From Rivularia sp. MS3 (GTDB lineage Bacteria > Cyanobacteriota > Cyanobacteriia > Cyanobacteriales > Nostocaceae), in contig JAHCMI010000010.1 of the NCBI GenBank assembly GCA_019192545.1, forward strand, positions 90,579 to 154,578: 64,000 nt of DNA, written 5' to 3'. Positions 53,958 to 62,510 of the stretch are shown in pieces. Numbering within the stretch: position 1 is the first letter of the stretch; the number at the start of each line of letters is the position of its first letter. The notes beneath the pieces are model-generated. The model was given only the letters and a program-made list of their open reading frames with translations, made no database searches and was not told the DNA's origin. The position numbers were made by a program, and so were the translations under genes.

Positions 53958-54058
53958 GGGAGCAACGCGATTTTGTGAAAACCAGTGCGATCACCAAATT
54001 TACACTTAGAAACAAATCAAAAAAATAACATAATATATAGTATAAATACATAAGCGAG

Positions 54059-54099
54059 AATAATAAGGAGTTGCAGTTTCGCTGCAACTCCTTATTATT
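54059..54099. terminator. Strong hairpin between IS left end and transposase
   Basis: An 18-bp perfect stem (AATAATAAGGAGTTGCAG and complement, 5-base loop) lies 28 bases before the transposase start. Such hairpins stop incoming transcription or hide the start site. Confidence 0.75.
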
Positions 54100-54126
54100 T
54101 GATAACAAAAAAAGGTAAGATTCCCT

Positions 54127-55700
54127 ATGATAAAGGGTTTTATGGCTCAAAACTCTCTACTAATGGGGTGCTTACCTTTTAGGTATAAAATATATGCAAC
54201 TCTAGATTTAAGCAAATCTTTGGAGGAATTCAAAGACAATGTTACGAAAATTTTAGAATTGACCGATGTTGAAAATTGGGATGGAGTAGAAATCAAAAAG
54301 AAAGAAGAAAAAATAAGGAATATTGCTCTAATTTTAGCAGGGCAATGCATAGCAATTCTGTTATATAATCTTTCTCATAATACAACCGCTATCAATACAT
54401 CATATAAGAAAACACAAGCATGGTGGCGTACAAAAACAAAAAATTATGGGTATAAAAAACGTCAAATACTAACTATAGGAAATGTAGAATTGAATCTTAT
54501 ATTGCCTTATGTTGTGGAACGCAATAATAAAAATAATCAAAAAAATAAGACCTTAAATCAGGGATTTTGTCCCTTTCTAAGATGGCTGGGTATGGAAGAA
54601 GGAGTTACCCCATTGGTATGGTCAAATATTGCAAAGTATGGCGCAATTAGTTCATCATTTGAAGCTGCACGTAAAACATTAATAGATTGGGGGATTAATA
54701 TTAATTTAAAACGTATAGAAAGATTAACTTATTGTTTTGGTAAAATAGGATTGAGTCTGCGCGAATCAAAAATATTTCATCTTAATATTGGCAATTTACA
54801 ACCAGGTAATATATTAAAAGGTCAACGGGTAGTTATAGCTGCTGATGGTGGAAGAACTAGAATTCGTATTGATAAAAAAGGTCGTAAAAATTCTAAAACA
54901 AACAGGCATTGTTTTACTGGAGAGTGGATTGAGCCAAAGTTATTGACTATTTACACAGTTGATAAAAATGGTAAAAAAATTAAAAATGGCGAAATTCCAA
55001 TTATAAATGATGGAACTTATGAAGATTATCAAGGATTTCTAAAAATACTAGAAATGTATCTTGTTAGTTTGGGAATAAATCAAGCTAAACAAGTACTATT
55101 AATTGCGGATGGAGCCGAATGGATATGGAAACATATTCCTCCGCTTCTTGAAAAATTAAATTGTCCATTAGAAACTTATCAATTATTAGATTTTTATCAT
55201 GCTACAGAACATTTGCAAGTATTTGCAGATAATGCTTTTTCTAAAGAAACAGAACGAAAACAGTGGTTTAAACAAACTCGTTCTGCATTAAAAAAAGGTA
55301 AGATAAATTCCATTATTCAGCATATGAATGAAATTAGTTTAGAGTTTGCTGGTGAGCGCTGTAAAAATTTAAATAGAGAAATAAATTATTTTATTAAAGG
55401 TAATAAAGAAGGACGCTTTAATTACCATAAAATTTCATCTCTTAAGTTACCTATTGGTAGCGGTGAGGCAGTGCGTTGCGGGGGTTCCCCCCGTTGTAGC
55501 AACTGCCGAACCCGAAGGGTGCAGTGGAAAGTTTAATTCGGCAAGCTGTTAATTTACGCATGAAAGGAAACAGCAAATTTTGGTTAAAAGAGAATGCTGA
55601 AATAATCTTACACGTTCGTTGTCAGTGGATTGCTGGCTGCTGGAATAAATTCTGTGATTCCATCTTAACTGCACTCATTAAACCCGTGCAGATTGCATAA
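54127..55700 (+). pseudogene. ISKra4-like transposase, frameshifted by a small repeat insertion
   Basis: The frame from ATG 54127 (or 54142, MAQNSLLMGC) carries the DDE-type core: VVIAADGGRTRIRI (first Asp), VLLIADGAEWIWKHIPPLLE (second Asp), LLDFYHATEHLQVFADNAF, and LKLPIGSG, where relatives continue AVES (catalytic Glu). Here a 56-bp repeat is inserted after GSG, so the frame ends at 55536 with junk. Beyond the insert the right sequence resumes in another frame (SLIRQAVNLRMKGNSKFWLK) and ends at 55700. The enzyme should be inactive. Family placement (ISKra4 versus ISLre2) is from memory of motifs. Confidence 0.82.
55464..55519. repeat. 56-bp small dispersed repeat inserted in the transposase
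   Basis: The insert starts TGAGGCAGTGCGTTGCGGGG and ends CCGAACCCGAAGGG; it is partly palindromic (GGGGGTTCCCCCC). Deleting it restores IGSGAVESLIRQ across the junction. Confidence 0.82.
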
Positions 55701-55789
55701 ATTATACCAAATTTTCTTTTTGAATTTAATTAATGTAGTAAACATCACCCTTACTTAGGGTATTTTTTGCTGCCTTTATGCCTATAACT

Positions 55790-55824
55790 AATAGAGGTGT
55801 GCCGCGAAGCGGCACACCTCTATT
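55790..55824. terminator. Terminator-like hairpin after the transposase
   Basis: A 16-bp perfect stem (AATAGAGGTGTGCCGC and complement) with a GAA loop lies 90 bases after the transposase end, inside the IS. Confidence 0.7.
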
Positions 55825-55936
55825 TAATATGACTGTATTTATATTTACTCTTGTGTCTTATTTTATTAAAACATACTGATTTTTTTGTTGGCGATCGCGG
55901 TATTTAGTTTAAAGTTCACAAAATCGCGTTGCTCCC

Positions 55937-56082
55937 TGCCAAACCTTACTTCCCACAGGATTTAAGCTGTAGTAGGATTCCGACTCCATATTCAATATTA
56001 CTATCTCGCCGGTAAGCTCTTGGGAGAGAGTATTTTCTGAGATAGTTAGTTTTTGGTTAAGAATAGAAGTTGTTTGATTCAT
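55937..56082 (-). pseudogene. PqqD-family gene cut by the insertion sequence (right copy)
   Basis: From ATG 56082 it reads MNQTTSILNQKLTISENTLS, then GEIVILNMESESYYSLNPVG, SKVW, and then enters the right terminal repeat. It follows the TIR-WD40 gene by 13 bases on the same strand, so it was probably cotranscribed with it. The C-terminal half is missing. Confidence 0.85.
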
Positions 56083-56095
56083 GATTTTTAGGAAT

Positions 56096-59000
56096 TTACT
56101 TACAGAGTTCTTTCTCGCTGTCTGTAGCATTATATTCGAGATAATCTTTTACTTGTTGGCAAGCAGCCTTCATTAATTTGTCTAATTTCAAGTCTTCCAA
56201 ATTCCACAGGATTAGAGTTTTGTCATCGCTAGATGAGACAAGAGTCTTACCGTCGGGACTAAAACTAACGCTAGTCACCCGCTGATTGTGTCCGTAGAGG
56301 GTTTGGATTTCTTCACCATCAAGGTTCCAAAGTTTTACGGTATCGTCTTTACTTGCAGAAGCAATAGTCTTTCCGTCGGGGCTAAAAGTGACGCTTAAAA
56401 CATCATTATTATGCCCTTCGAGGGTTTTGGGTTCTTTGTCGTCGAATTTGTCCCCTTTTTTACTCCAGAGTTTGATCTTATTATCATTACTCGCCGAAGC
56501 AATCATATTTCCATCGGGACTCCAAGCTACACTCGCAACTGAAGCTGTATGTCCTTTGAGAGTTTGGATTTCTTGATCGTCGTCTTTGTCCCAAAGTTTG
56601 ATGGTATTATCTCCACCACCAGAGGCAATGTAATTTCCGTCGGGACTCCAAGCTACACTCCAAACTTTAGCCTTATGTGAGAAAGTTTGGAGTTCTTTAC
56701 CGTCTTTGTTCCAGAGTTTGATGGTATTATCTCCACTACCAGAAGCAATGGTATTTCCATCGGGACTCCAAGCTACACTCCACACTGGTTTTTCATTTTC
56801 TCCGAGTTGTTGTAGAAATTTGCCTTGGTTGTTCCAAAGTTTGATTGTATTGTCTTTACTAGCAGAAACAATCGTCTTACCATCAGGACTAAAACTAACG
56901 CCCTTTACTGCACCGTCATGTTTAATTTGAGTTGGAATGAATTTCCATTCCCCATCCTTCTTCGTCCAGATTTTGACGGTATTATCTGCCCTGCCAGAAG
57001 CAATGGTATTTCCTTGTGGGTTCCAAGCAACGCTCCAAAATTCAGCTTTACCATCCCCCTTAAGCTTTTTAAGTTTCTTATCTGACTTTCTCCAAAGTTT
57101 AACAGTATTATCCTCGCTAGCAGTAGCAATTGTGTTTTCGTCAGGGCTGAATTTGATGCTTTTGATTAAACCTTTATGCCCTTTAAGGATTTGGAGGGTT
57201 TTTTCCTGCTTGTTCCAGAGTCTAACAGTATTACCATTGATAGCAGTGGCAAATTTCTTACTATCTGAGCTGTTTACCATCGTTACCCGTTTTTTATCGC
57301 CAGTGATTTTTTGGCATCGGATAGTTCCGTGGGGGGTGTTCCAAACTCTATCAGTTCGATCGTAGGTACAAGTAATAGTTTTCCCATCAGGACTAAAGTT
57401 GACGCTATAGAGTTCACTACTATCGCCTACTTTTATAGTTTGAATGTTCTCACCATTAAATTTCCAAAGTTTAATTGTACCATCTCCACTGGCTGTGGCA
57501 ATTTTGTCACCGTTGGGACTCCAAGCTACATCAAAGACTGTACCTTTATGTCCTATTAAGCGATTTTGCTCTCTAAAGTCATTTCCATAAACTGCGTTCT
57601 GTAAAGCTGTTAGAATTTTACTTCGAGTTTTTTGTTCTTTTTGCTCTGCATCCAATTTTTTTATTTGTTTCCCTCCGCTAATGGCTTTAAGTAGGGCATC
57701 AAACTTGAAATTTTGCTGAGATAGGTTCAAGGAAAATCCACTTACAGAATTAAGTTGAGCTAGCTGAGCTTTTTCAGCTTTTTTCCTTTCACTGACAGCC
57801 GCTCTCTGAGCAAATAAAGCGAATACACTCAAGCCTACAGCAGCCACTAATGCCATGCTGATAGTAACAAGAAAAGCCTTTTGTTTTTTAGCACTTTTCT
57901 TCTGTTCTGCTATCTTCTGTTCCTTTAAATCCAGCACTATTGCTTGTCGGCGTTTTTCTTCTTCTTCTGCGGCTTTAATTGCGTGGTTACTCGTCTCAAT
58001 AAACTCATAATGCAAATCGGTTGGGGCAGGTTTTTTCTTTTTCTCTTCGGTTTCTTCCAGCCAGTTTTGAGCAACTATCAAGTTACTACCCCGCAATAAC
58101 AAGTCATCATTTCTGTTTTTCTGCTCCCACTCCAAAGCCCTTTGCAACCACTTACTATGACTGCGAAGGTATTCTCTGTCAGTTTCAAGGGTTCTCAACA
58201 ATTGGTTAAAATTAGCATTAAAATCTTTTTGATTGGCATTAAAATCAATCCATTGTACTTTCGCTAACTCTGGATGTAAATCGCTGGTATTTACTTTCCG
58301 ATACAGCACCGTTACAAAGCGTTTACTTAATTTAGCAGCATACTCCACCTCCGAATTACAGTAAGGTGAATTTACTGAGCGCGGTGAGAGAATAAATAGA
58401 AAATTATCGGATGCTTTGATTCCTCGATAAATCTCTTCTTGGAAATCACTTCCCGATGCAATACTTTCTTGATCGAACCAAGTCGTTTTTCCCTGTAGCT
58501 GTAAAGCATCGTTCAACTTTCTCGCTAAGTCTGAGTCAGCACGGGAGTAGGAAATAAACACATCCAGCGATTCTAATGGAGGTTGTTGCTGACTCGCGGT
58601 AATAAATTCTGATTGTAATTGGGTGGGTGGATTTTGCGTTCTTTTCTGTGCAACTTCTAACCAAATTTGAGCGCGATTAAGGTTATAACCCCGGAGTAGA
58701 ATGCTAGGGTTGTGCTTTTGTCGTTTCCATTTCAAAGCTTTAGTTAACAGGATTTTATGCTCGTTGTAGTAAGCTGCGTCTTCATATAAAATCTTTAATA
58801 GTTGGCTTTCATCAACTTGATAATCTTCTTCGGTAAAGTTGTCCGTAAAGTCGATATACTGTAAATCCTGTAAAGAAAAAGGTAATTCTAAGTTCTCGGT
58901 TTTTTGCACTAACAGCGGAATAATCCGTTTATTAAAGGAAACAGCTAAATCCAATTCTTGCTGAGTGTAAGTAGATTTGATTGAATTTGGAGAAAGGAGA

Positions 59001-59881
59001 TAAACTAGATTATCGGCTTTCTCAATTCCCCGTTTAATTGAATCTACAAAATCTTTCCCTGTCTGAATATCTGTGGTATTTGTCCAAACTGTAATACCTT
59101 CTCGTCTTAATAGGGCGCGAATTTTCTCCATCGTCGCTCTATCTTCGTCAGCATAGGAGACAAACACCTGAGTCATCAAGTTATTACCATTTTTGATGCT
59201 TTCGGTGATGTATTCGCAATGTAAATCGCTGGGAAGACAAGGTGGTTGAGAGTCTTTGAAGCGGATTTTCAACCAATTTTGAGCAAGTTGTTTTTCTTCC
59301 CCTACCAACAAATAACTTGTTTGCTTTTGATTTCTATCCCATTCCAAGGCTTTACTTAAAAACCTGGTATGCTGTTCTACATAATCGCCATGCAAACCAA
59401 GTAAATTAACTAAATCTGCTATGGATTTGTCAAAATTGTCTTTATCCTCTTGAAAATACACCCAGTTAATTTTACCTATTGTCGGGTGCATATTTTGACA
59501 GCTATCGTGTAGTCCCTTTGCTTTATAATTCTCCCAATCCTCAGCAGTACCATTCGGATTTCGAGAAAGCCAAGTTTCGTGACTAATTTGCATAACGTGT
59601 AATAAAGGAATAATCCGTTTATTACACTTTATCGCTAACTCTATTTCCTTAAGACAATAAGGGGAATTGATAGAATGAGGACTAATAATAAATAAGAAGT
59701 TGTGAGCTTTTTCGATACCATCATCAATTTGATTCTGAAAATCAACACCCAGGGGAATATCGTTGAAATCAAACCAAACTTGAAAGCCATGTTTATTTAA
59801 ACTAGTTTGAAGTTTTAAGGCAAACTCTTTACTGTCAGCTCTTCCGTAGGAGATGAAAGCATCGAAAAATTTTGTCATCAA
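56096..59881 (-). CDS. Triple-TIR, membrane-anchored WD40 protein
   Basis: 1261 residues. Three TIR-like domains: 5-100 (FDAFISYGRADS; SPYCLKEIE with Glu79), 238-340 (VFVSYADEDRA; STYTQQELD with Glu309) and 440-545 (VFISYSRADS; SPYCNSEVE with Glu511); each keeps the Glu that is catalytic in NADase TIRs. Each is followed by a similar spacer (LTKALKWKRQ, RALEWEQK). A charged coiled coil (about 635-668) leads to one membrane helix (670-691), then 11 WD40 units (about 775-1240). No NTPase domain is present. It probably senses a signal through WD40 and makes or consumes an NAD-derived nucleotide at the membrane. It lies 39 bases after a patatin gene and before a pqqD-like remnant. Confidence 0.92.
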   Translation of the reverse strand: MMTKFFDAFISYGRADSKEFALKLQTSLNKHGFQVWFDFNDIPLGVDFQNQIDDGIEKAHNFLFIISPHSINSPYCLKEIELAIKCNKRIIPLLHVMQISHETWLSRNPNGTAEDWENYKAKGLHDSCQNMHPTIGKINWVYFQEDKDNFDKSIADLVNLLGLHGDYVEQHTRFLSKALEWDRNQKQTSYLLVGEEKQLAQNWLKIRFKDSQPPCLPSDLHCEYITESIKNGNNLMTQVFVSYADEDRATMEKIRALLRREGITVWTNTTDIQTGKDFVDSIKRGIEKADNLVYLLSPNSIKSTYTQQELDLAVSFNKRIIPLLVQKTENLELPFSLQDLQYIDFTDNFTEEDYQVDESQLLKILYEDAAYYNEHKILLTKALKWKRQKHNPSILLRGYNLNRAQIWLEVAQKRTQNPPTQLQSEFITASQQQPPLESLDVFISYSRADSDLARKLNDALQLQGKTTWFDQESIASGSDFQEEIYRGIKASDNFLFILSPRSVNSPYCNSEVEYAAKLSKRFVTVLYRKVNTSDLHPELAKVQWIDFNANQKDFNANFNQLLRTLETDREYLRSHSKWLQRALEWEQKNRNDDLLLRGSNLIVAQNWLEETEEKKKKPAPTDLHYEFIETSNHAIKAAEEEEKRRQAIVLDLKEQKIAEQKKSAKKQKAFLVTISMALVAAVGLSVFALFAQRAAVSERKKAEKAQLAQLNSVSGFSLNLSQQNFKFDALLKAISGGKQIKKLDAEQKEQKTRSKILTALQNAVYGNDFREQNRLIGHKGTVFDVAWSPNGDKIATASGDGTIKLWKFNGENIQTIKVGDSSELYSVNFSPDGKTITCTYDRTDRVWNTPHGTIRCQKITGDKKRVTMVNSSDSKKFATAINGNTVRLWNKQEKTLQILKGHKGLIKSIKFSPDENTIATASEDNTVKLWRKSDKKLKKLKGDGKAEFWSVAWNPQGNTIASGRADNTVKIWTKKDGEWKFIPTQIKHDGAVKGVSFSPDGKTIVSASKDNTIKLWNNQGKFLQQLGENEKPVWSVAWSPDGNTIASGSGDNTIKLWNKDGKELQTFSHKAKVWSVAWSPDGNYIASGGGDNTIKLWDKDDDQEIQTLKGHTASVASVAWSPDGNMIASASNDNKIKLWSKKGDKFDDKEPKTLEGHNNDVLSVTFSPDGKTIASASKDDTVKLWNLDGEEIQTLYGHNQRVTSVSFSPDGKTLVSSSDDKTLILWNLEDLKLDKLMKAACQQVKDYLEYNATDSEKELCK

Positions 59882-59920
59882 CAGCTAGTCCCATTCTATG
59901 TAAAAATACTTGTTTAAAAA

Positions 59921-61078
59921 TTAAATAGCTGTAGTTAAAGCCCCGGAATCTACAAAATTATCAAAGTGCTGCGGCTTCACTTTTTTGGCGATCGCCTTTC
60001 CAATCCGTTCTAATTCATCCATATGCTGGACTGAATCCATTTGTTGGACATCCTTTACATCTATATCTTCCAATCCACCTAATTTATCCAATCCCTTACG
60101 AGTCAATTCAACATCGTAGCGCAAGTAAGTAAATAGCTTTGATTCAAGAGGTCCCTTGCTTCCTATCAAATCACCAACTTCCCCATTTACTTCATCCCCT
60201 AACAAACACTTACCAAAAACACGACACAGAAAATCCTGTTCGTGTTGACTAGCAAGCATTAAAGCGCCGGGAATAGTCTGGGCACTATATAAAGTGTTCA
60301 TTTGAGAGGCTTTTAATTCCAGATTAATATTAGGAGTGGTACCAGTGCCAATCGATACTAACAACATTTTGTCTTCACCTGTTTGCCACTTGAGATTATA
60401 AGGTTCAAGAGTAGCCATCAGAAACAGTTGAAAAGCAGGATTATTATAGGGAGTTACACCACCATCAACGAAAATAAACTTTTTATCACCCAACTGAACT
60501 TGTTCTGGTGGAAAGAAGGTAGGAGCGGCTGTACTAGCTCTAACTAATTGCCAAAGGGGAAGATTTAAGTTAGAGCCAGGCTGTTGTAGATTATTAAACT
60601 TAGCATAGGGATTATTAGAAACAGGCCAAGGTGAATCTGTAGTAGCATTACGCATTACCAGCATCAGCAGAGTTTTCAAACGCTCGCTACCGAAAGTAGT
60701 ATCTTCTCCAAATACCTTTTTAAGTTCGGCTGCGAGATTTTTATCCCCATACTTGTAGCGCATTTCTCTGGTTATATTGAGAATAAATGCTTTATCAAAC
60801 ATCTTCTCACCACTTTCTCGATAAAACTTTTGAATCTCTTTTACAGACATACCCCAGGAAATACAAGTGGCAATAATTGCACCCGTACTCGTACCCGCAA
60901 CATAATCAAAATAATCGGCTAGAACAAACTTCTCGTTTTCCTTTCCCAAACTTGAGCGCAGAGTCGCTTCAATTTCAGCCAATACCTGAAGAGTAATCAT
61001 TCCCCGAATACCACCACCATCAAGAGCTAAAAGTTTGTATGGTGGGTTTTTCTTGTTTGCTTTATTGTAGATAGACAT
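59921..61078 (-). CDS. Patatin-like phospholipase, second copy
   Basis: 385 residues with GGGIRG (21-26), GTSTG (Ser64) and DGG (Asp205), a complete patatin dyad and oxyanion hole. It is clearly related to the 44680 patatin (shared ADYFDYVAGTSTGAIIAT-type and RASTAAPTFFPPE regions). It is followed after 39 bases by the triple-TIR/WD40 gene and preceded by the SLOG-like gene, all on one strand. Patatins are common membrane-damaging effectors of nucleotide-signalled immunity, so a TIR product or a SLOG-bound nucleotide could control it, which is inferred. Confidence 0.93.
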   Translation of the reverse strand: MSIYNKANKKNPPYKLLALDGGGIRGMITLQVLAEIEATLRSSLGKENEKFVLADYFDYVAGTSTGAIIATCISWGMSVKEIQKFYRESGEKMFDKAFILNITREMRYKYGDKNLAAELKKVFGEDTTFGSERLKTLLMLVMRNATTDSPWPVSNNPYAKFNNLQQPGSNLNLPLWQLVRASTAAPTFFPPEQVQLGDKKFIFVDGGVTPYNNPAFQLFLMATLEPYNLKWQTGEDKMLLVSIGTGTTPNINLELKASQMNTLYSAQTIPGALMLASQHEQDFLCRVFGKCLLGDEVNGEVGDLIGSKGPLESKLFTYLRYDVELTRKGLDKLGGLEDIDVKDVQQMDSVQHMDELERIGKAIAKKVKPQHFDNFVDSGALTTAI

Positions 61079-61116
61079 ATTAAATTCCTTTTGGTTTTCT
61101 AGATTGTTTTTGTAAA

Positions 61117-61345
61117 AAGGGAATGGGGAATAGGGAATAGGGAATAGGGTAGAATATTTATGATTGTGGCTTTGTACGTTTATGTGCAGCTATGGGTTGG
61201 ATTGCTTTGGAATAGAGGCAGAGCCGAGCTAACTATATTCCCAGGTAGAACCTGGGGACAAGAGAAGAGAACCTGAGAACAAGAAAAATTCACGATGCCT
61301 AATCCCCGATGCCCCATTCCCCATTCCCTATTCCCTATTCCCTAA
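61117..61345. repeat. Inverted pair of STRR arrays between SLOG-like and patatin genes
   Basis: GGGAATA/GGGGAAT units (61119-61147) and complementary arrays (61308-61343) flank about 160 bases. The right array overlaps the end of the SLOG-like gene and supplies its stop codon. Between them is a short hairpin, CCCAGGT-AGA-ACCTGGG (about 61241-61257). Confidence 0.8.
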
Positions 61346-62072
61346 TTAAATACGACTTAACCAACTGAGTCAGACTATCAAAACTTTCTTTAAAGTCAAG
61401 TATTTGCACCAAGCCAGAAGCAACTAATTCTTTCGCGCCTTCATCAATATTTTCCCCGTGTAAAGCAGCACTGAGTGTATCAGCTAAACGTCCGCTTCCA
61501 TCTACAGCCAGCACGGTTCGATTGGCTTTGTGGCTTTCCGATACATCTTTCTTGGAAATTTCCCCACCGTTAACTAATATTGCTACAGATGGTTTACCCT
61601 TGGCTATTACAGTCGCTACATTAGCCAACCAAGGTGATTCATCACCCCAATCAGAGCCGGGAATTAACACAAAATGACTGTGATTTGGTTCTAATGCTGT
61701 TACTTCTTCTGGAGTGGGTTGGTTTGGGAGGGCTACTTTTCCTACTGGAGTTATACCGATTAAGTCAAATGTTCCCTGTATCTGGGCGCGAGCTTGGCCT
61801 ATCATTTGCATTACCCCAAAATCTGTACCACCATCGACAACAGACGCACCTAGTTTTTCTACTACCGGAGCCAGCACATTGACAAATAGCGATCGCAAAC
61901 GGCTTAAATCGGTTTCGCTCATTTTACCGGCACCACCCAAAATTACAAGGACGGAACGCGGATTATTAAAACCTAGTTCGTCCATAGCGTTGGATAAGTC
62001 TTTTAAAGACTCGACTCGAATCGCAGGTTTTGTGAGTCCATCTGACATGGTAAGCCTAAAGGGTTTTTCCAT
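61335..62072 (-). CDS. SLOG-superfamily (LSDAT, TRPM-like) nucleotide-sensor protein
   Basis: 245 residues with a Rossmann-like lysine-decarboxylase/SLOG layout: SVLVILGGAGKMSETDLSRL, then GASVVDGGTDFGVMQMIG (Gly-rich phosphate loop), FDLIGITPVGKV, SHFVLIPGSDWGDESPWLAN and PSVAILVNGGEISKKDV. This matches the prokaryotic LSDAT branch, related to the ADP-ribose-sensing region of TRPM channels. Family surveys place LSDAT and TIR proteins together in conflict systems; the proposed ligand is an NAD-derived nucleotide. The stop codon comes from an STRR array (ATTAGGGAATAG). It is upstream of the patatin and TIR-WD40 genes on the same strand. Confidence 0.82.
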   Translation of the reverse strand: MEKPFRLTMSDGLTKPAIRVESLKDLSNAMDELGFNNPRSVLVILGGAGKMSETDLSRLRSLFVNVLAPVVEKLGASVVDGGTDFGVMQMIGQARAQIQGTFDLIGITPVGKVALPNQPTPEEVTALEPNHSHFVLIPGSDWGDESPWLANVATVIAKGKPSVAILVNGGEISKKDVSESHKANRTVLAVDGSGRLADTLSAALHGENIDEGAKELVASGLVQILDFKESFDSLTQLVKSYLIRE

Positions 62073-62510
62073 GTGAGTATATTAGGAAGGTCAAAGGTCA
62101 AAGGTGTTAAATTCCTTCGTATTTATCTTATATCAAGTTTAAATCAAGCTATTTATTAGGGAGTTCAGTACTATTACTTAAATAATCTCATAATAATGAT
62201 TTCAAGCATTTCTACTGTGGTGGTATTAGATAGCCATGATTTAACTTCAAAAAGTAACGATTAATTGAGAGTATATTTTGAAAGCTATAAATGATACTCG
62301 AAACTGTTGAGTTCCCTTAAATCCCCCTTAAAAAAGGGGGACTTTAACCCCCCTTTTTAAGGGGGGAAGGGGGGATCATCCGGAATTGTGATAAAAACTA
62401 TACTTTTCAAACATCCTCTGAAACAGCATTCTAGATATATCAACTCATATCGCATCAAAATATCTTGTTTCAGTAAATTACATAATTGCATTTAAAAGGA
62501 GAATAAAATA
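62073..62510. other. Divergent promoter region with a double-hairpin repeat
   Basis: The gap lies between the SLOG-like gene and the divergent hydrolase. Its only marked structure is at about 62319-62376: ATCCCCCTTAAAAAAGGGGG followed by ACCCCCCTTTTTAAGGGGGG, two A/T-cored hairpins of a type common as a dispersed repeat in cyanobacteria. AAAGGAG at 62497-62503 is the ribosome site of the hydrolase. Confidence 0.6.

Larger units (their letters stand above)
53958..55936 (+). mobile_element. ISKra4-like insertion sequence with perfect 22-bp terminal inverted repeats
   Basis: GGGAGCAACGCGATTTTGTG (53958 on) and its complement ending at 55936 bound a 1979-bp element; the match is perfect over 22 bp. 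The flanks do not share a target duplication; both are truncated pqqD-like genes pointing into the element. The transposase and two strong hairpins lie inside. Confidence 0.88.

Noticed and set aside
56388..58209. Plus-strand frames opposite the TIR-WD40 gene, and minus frames opposite 18.9-20 kb
   Set aside because: They are repetitive mirrors of WD40 repeats (LPSGL-type strings) and not genes.
44680..61078. CBASS system (patatin effectors)
   Set aside because: Both patatins are CapV-like, but no CD-NTase, E1/E2 or Cap4-type gene is present anywhere in the window.
37703..61345. STRR arrays as CRISPR repeats
   Set aside because: The heptamer units are directly adjacent with no spacers, and there are no cas genes.
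56096..62072. Canonical Thoeris (ThsA/ThsB)
   Set aside because: There is no SIR2-SLOG ThsA protein; the SLOG-like protein is of the LSDAT type and the effector candidate is a patatin.
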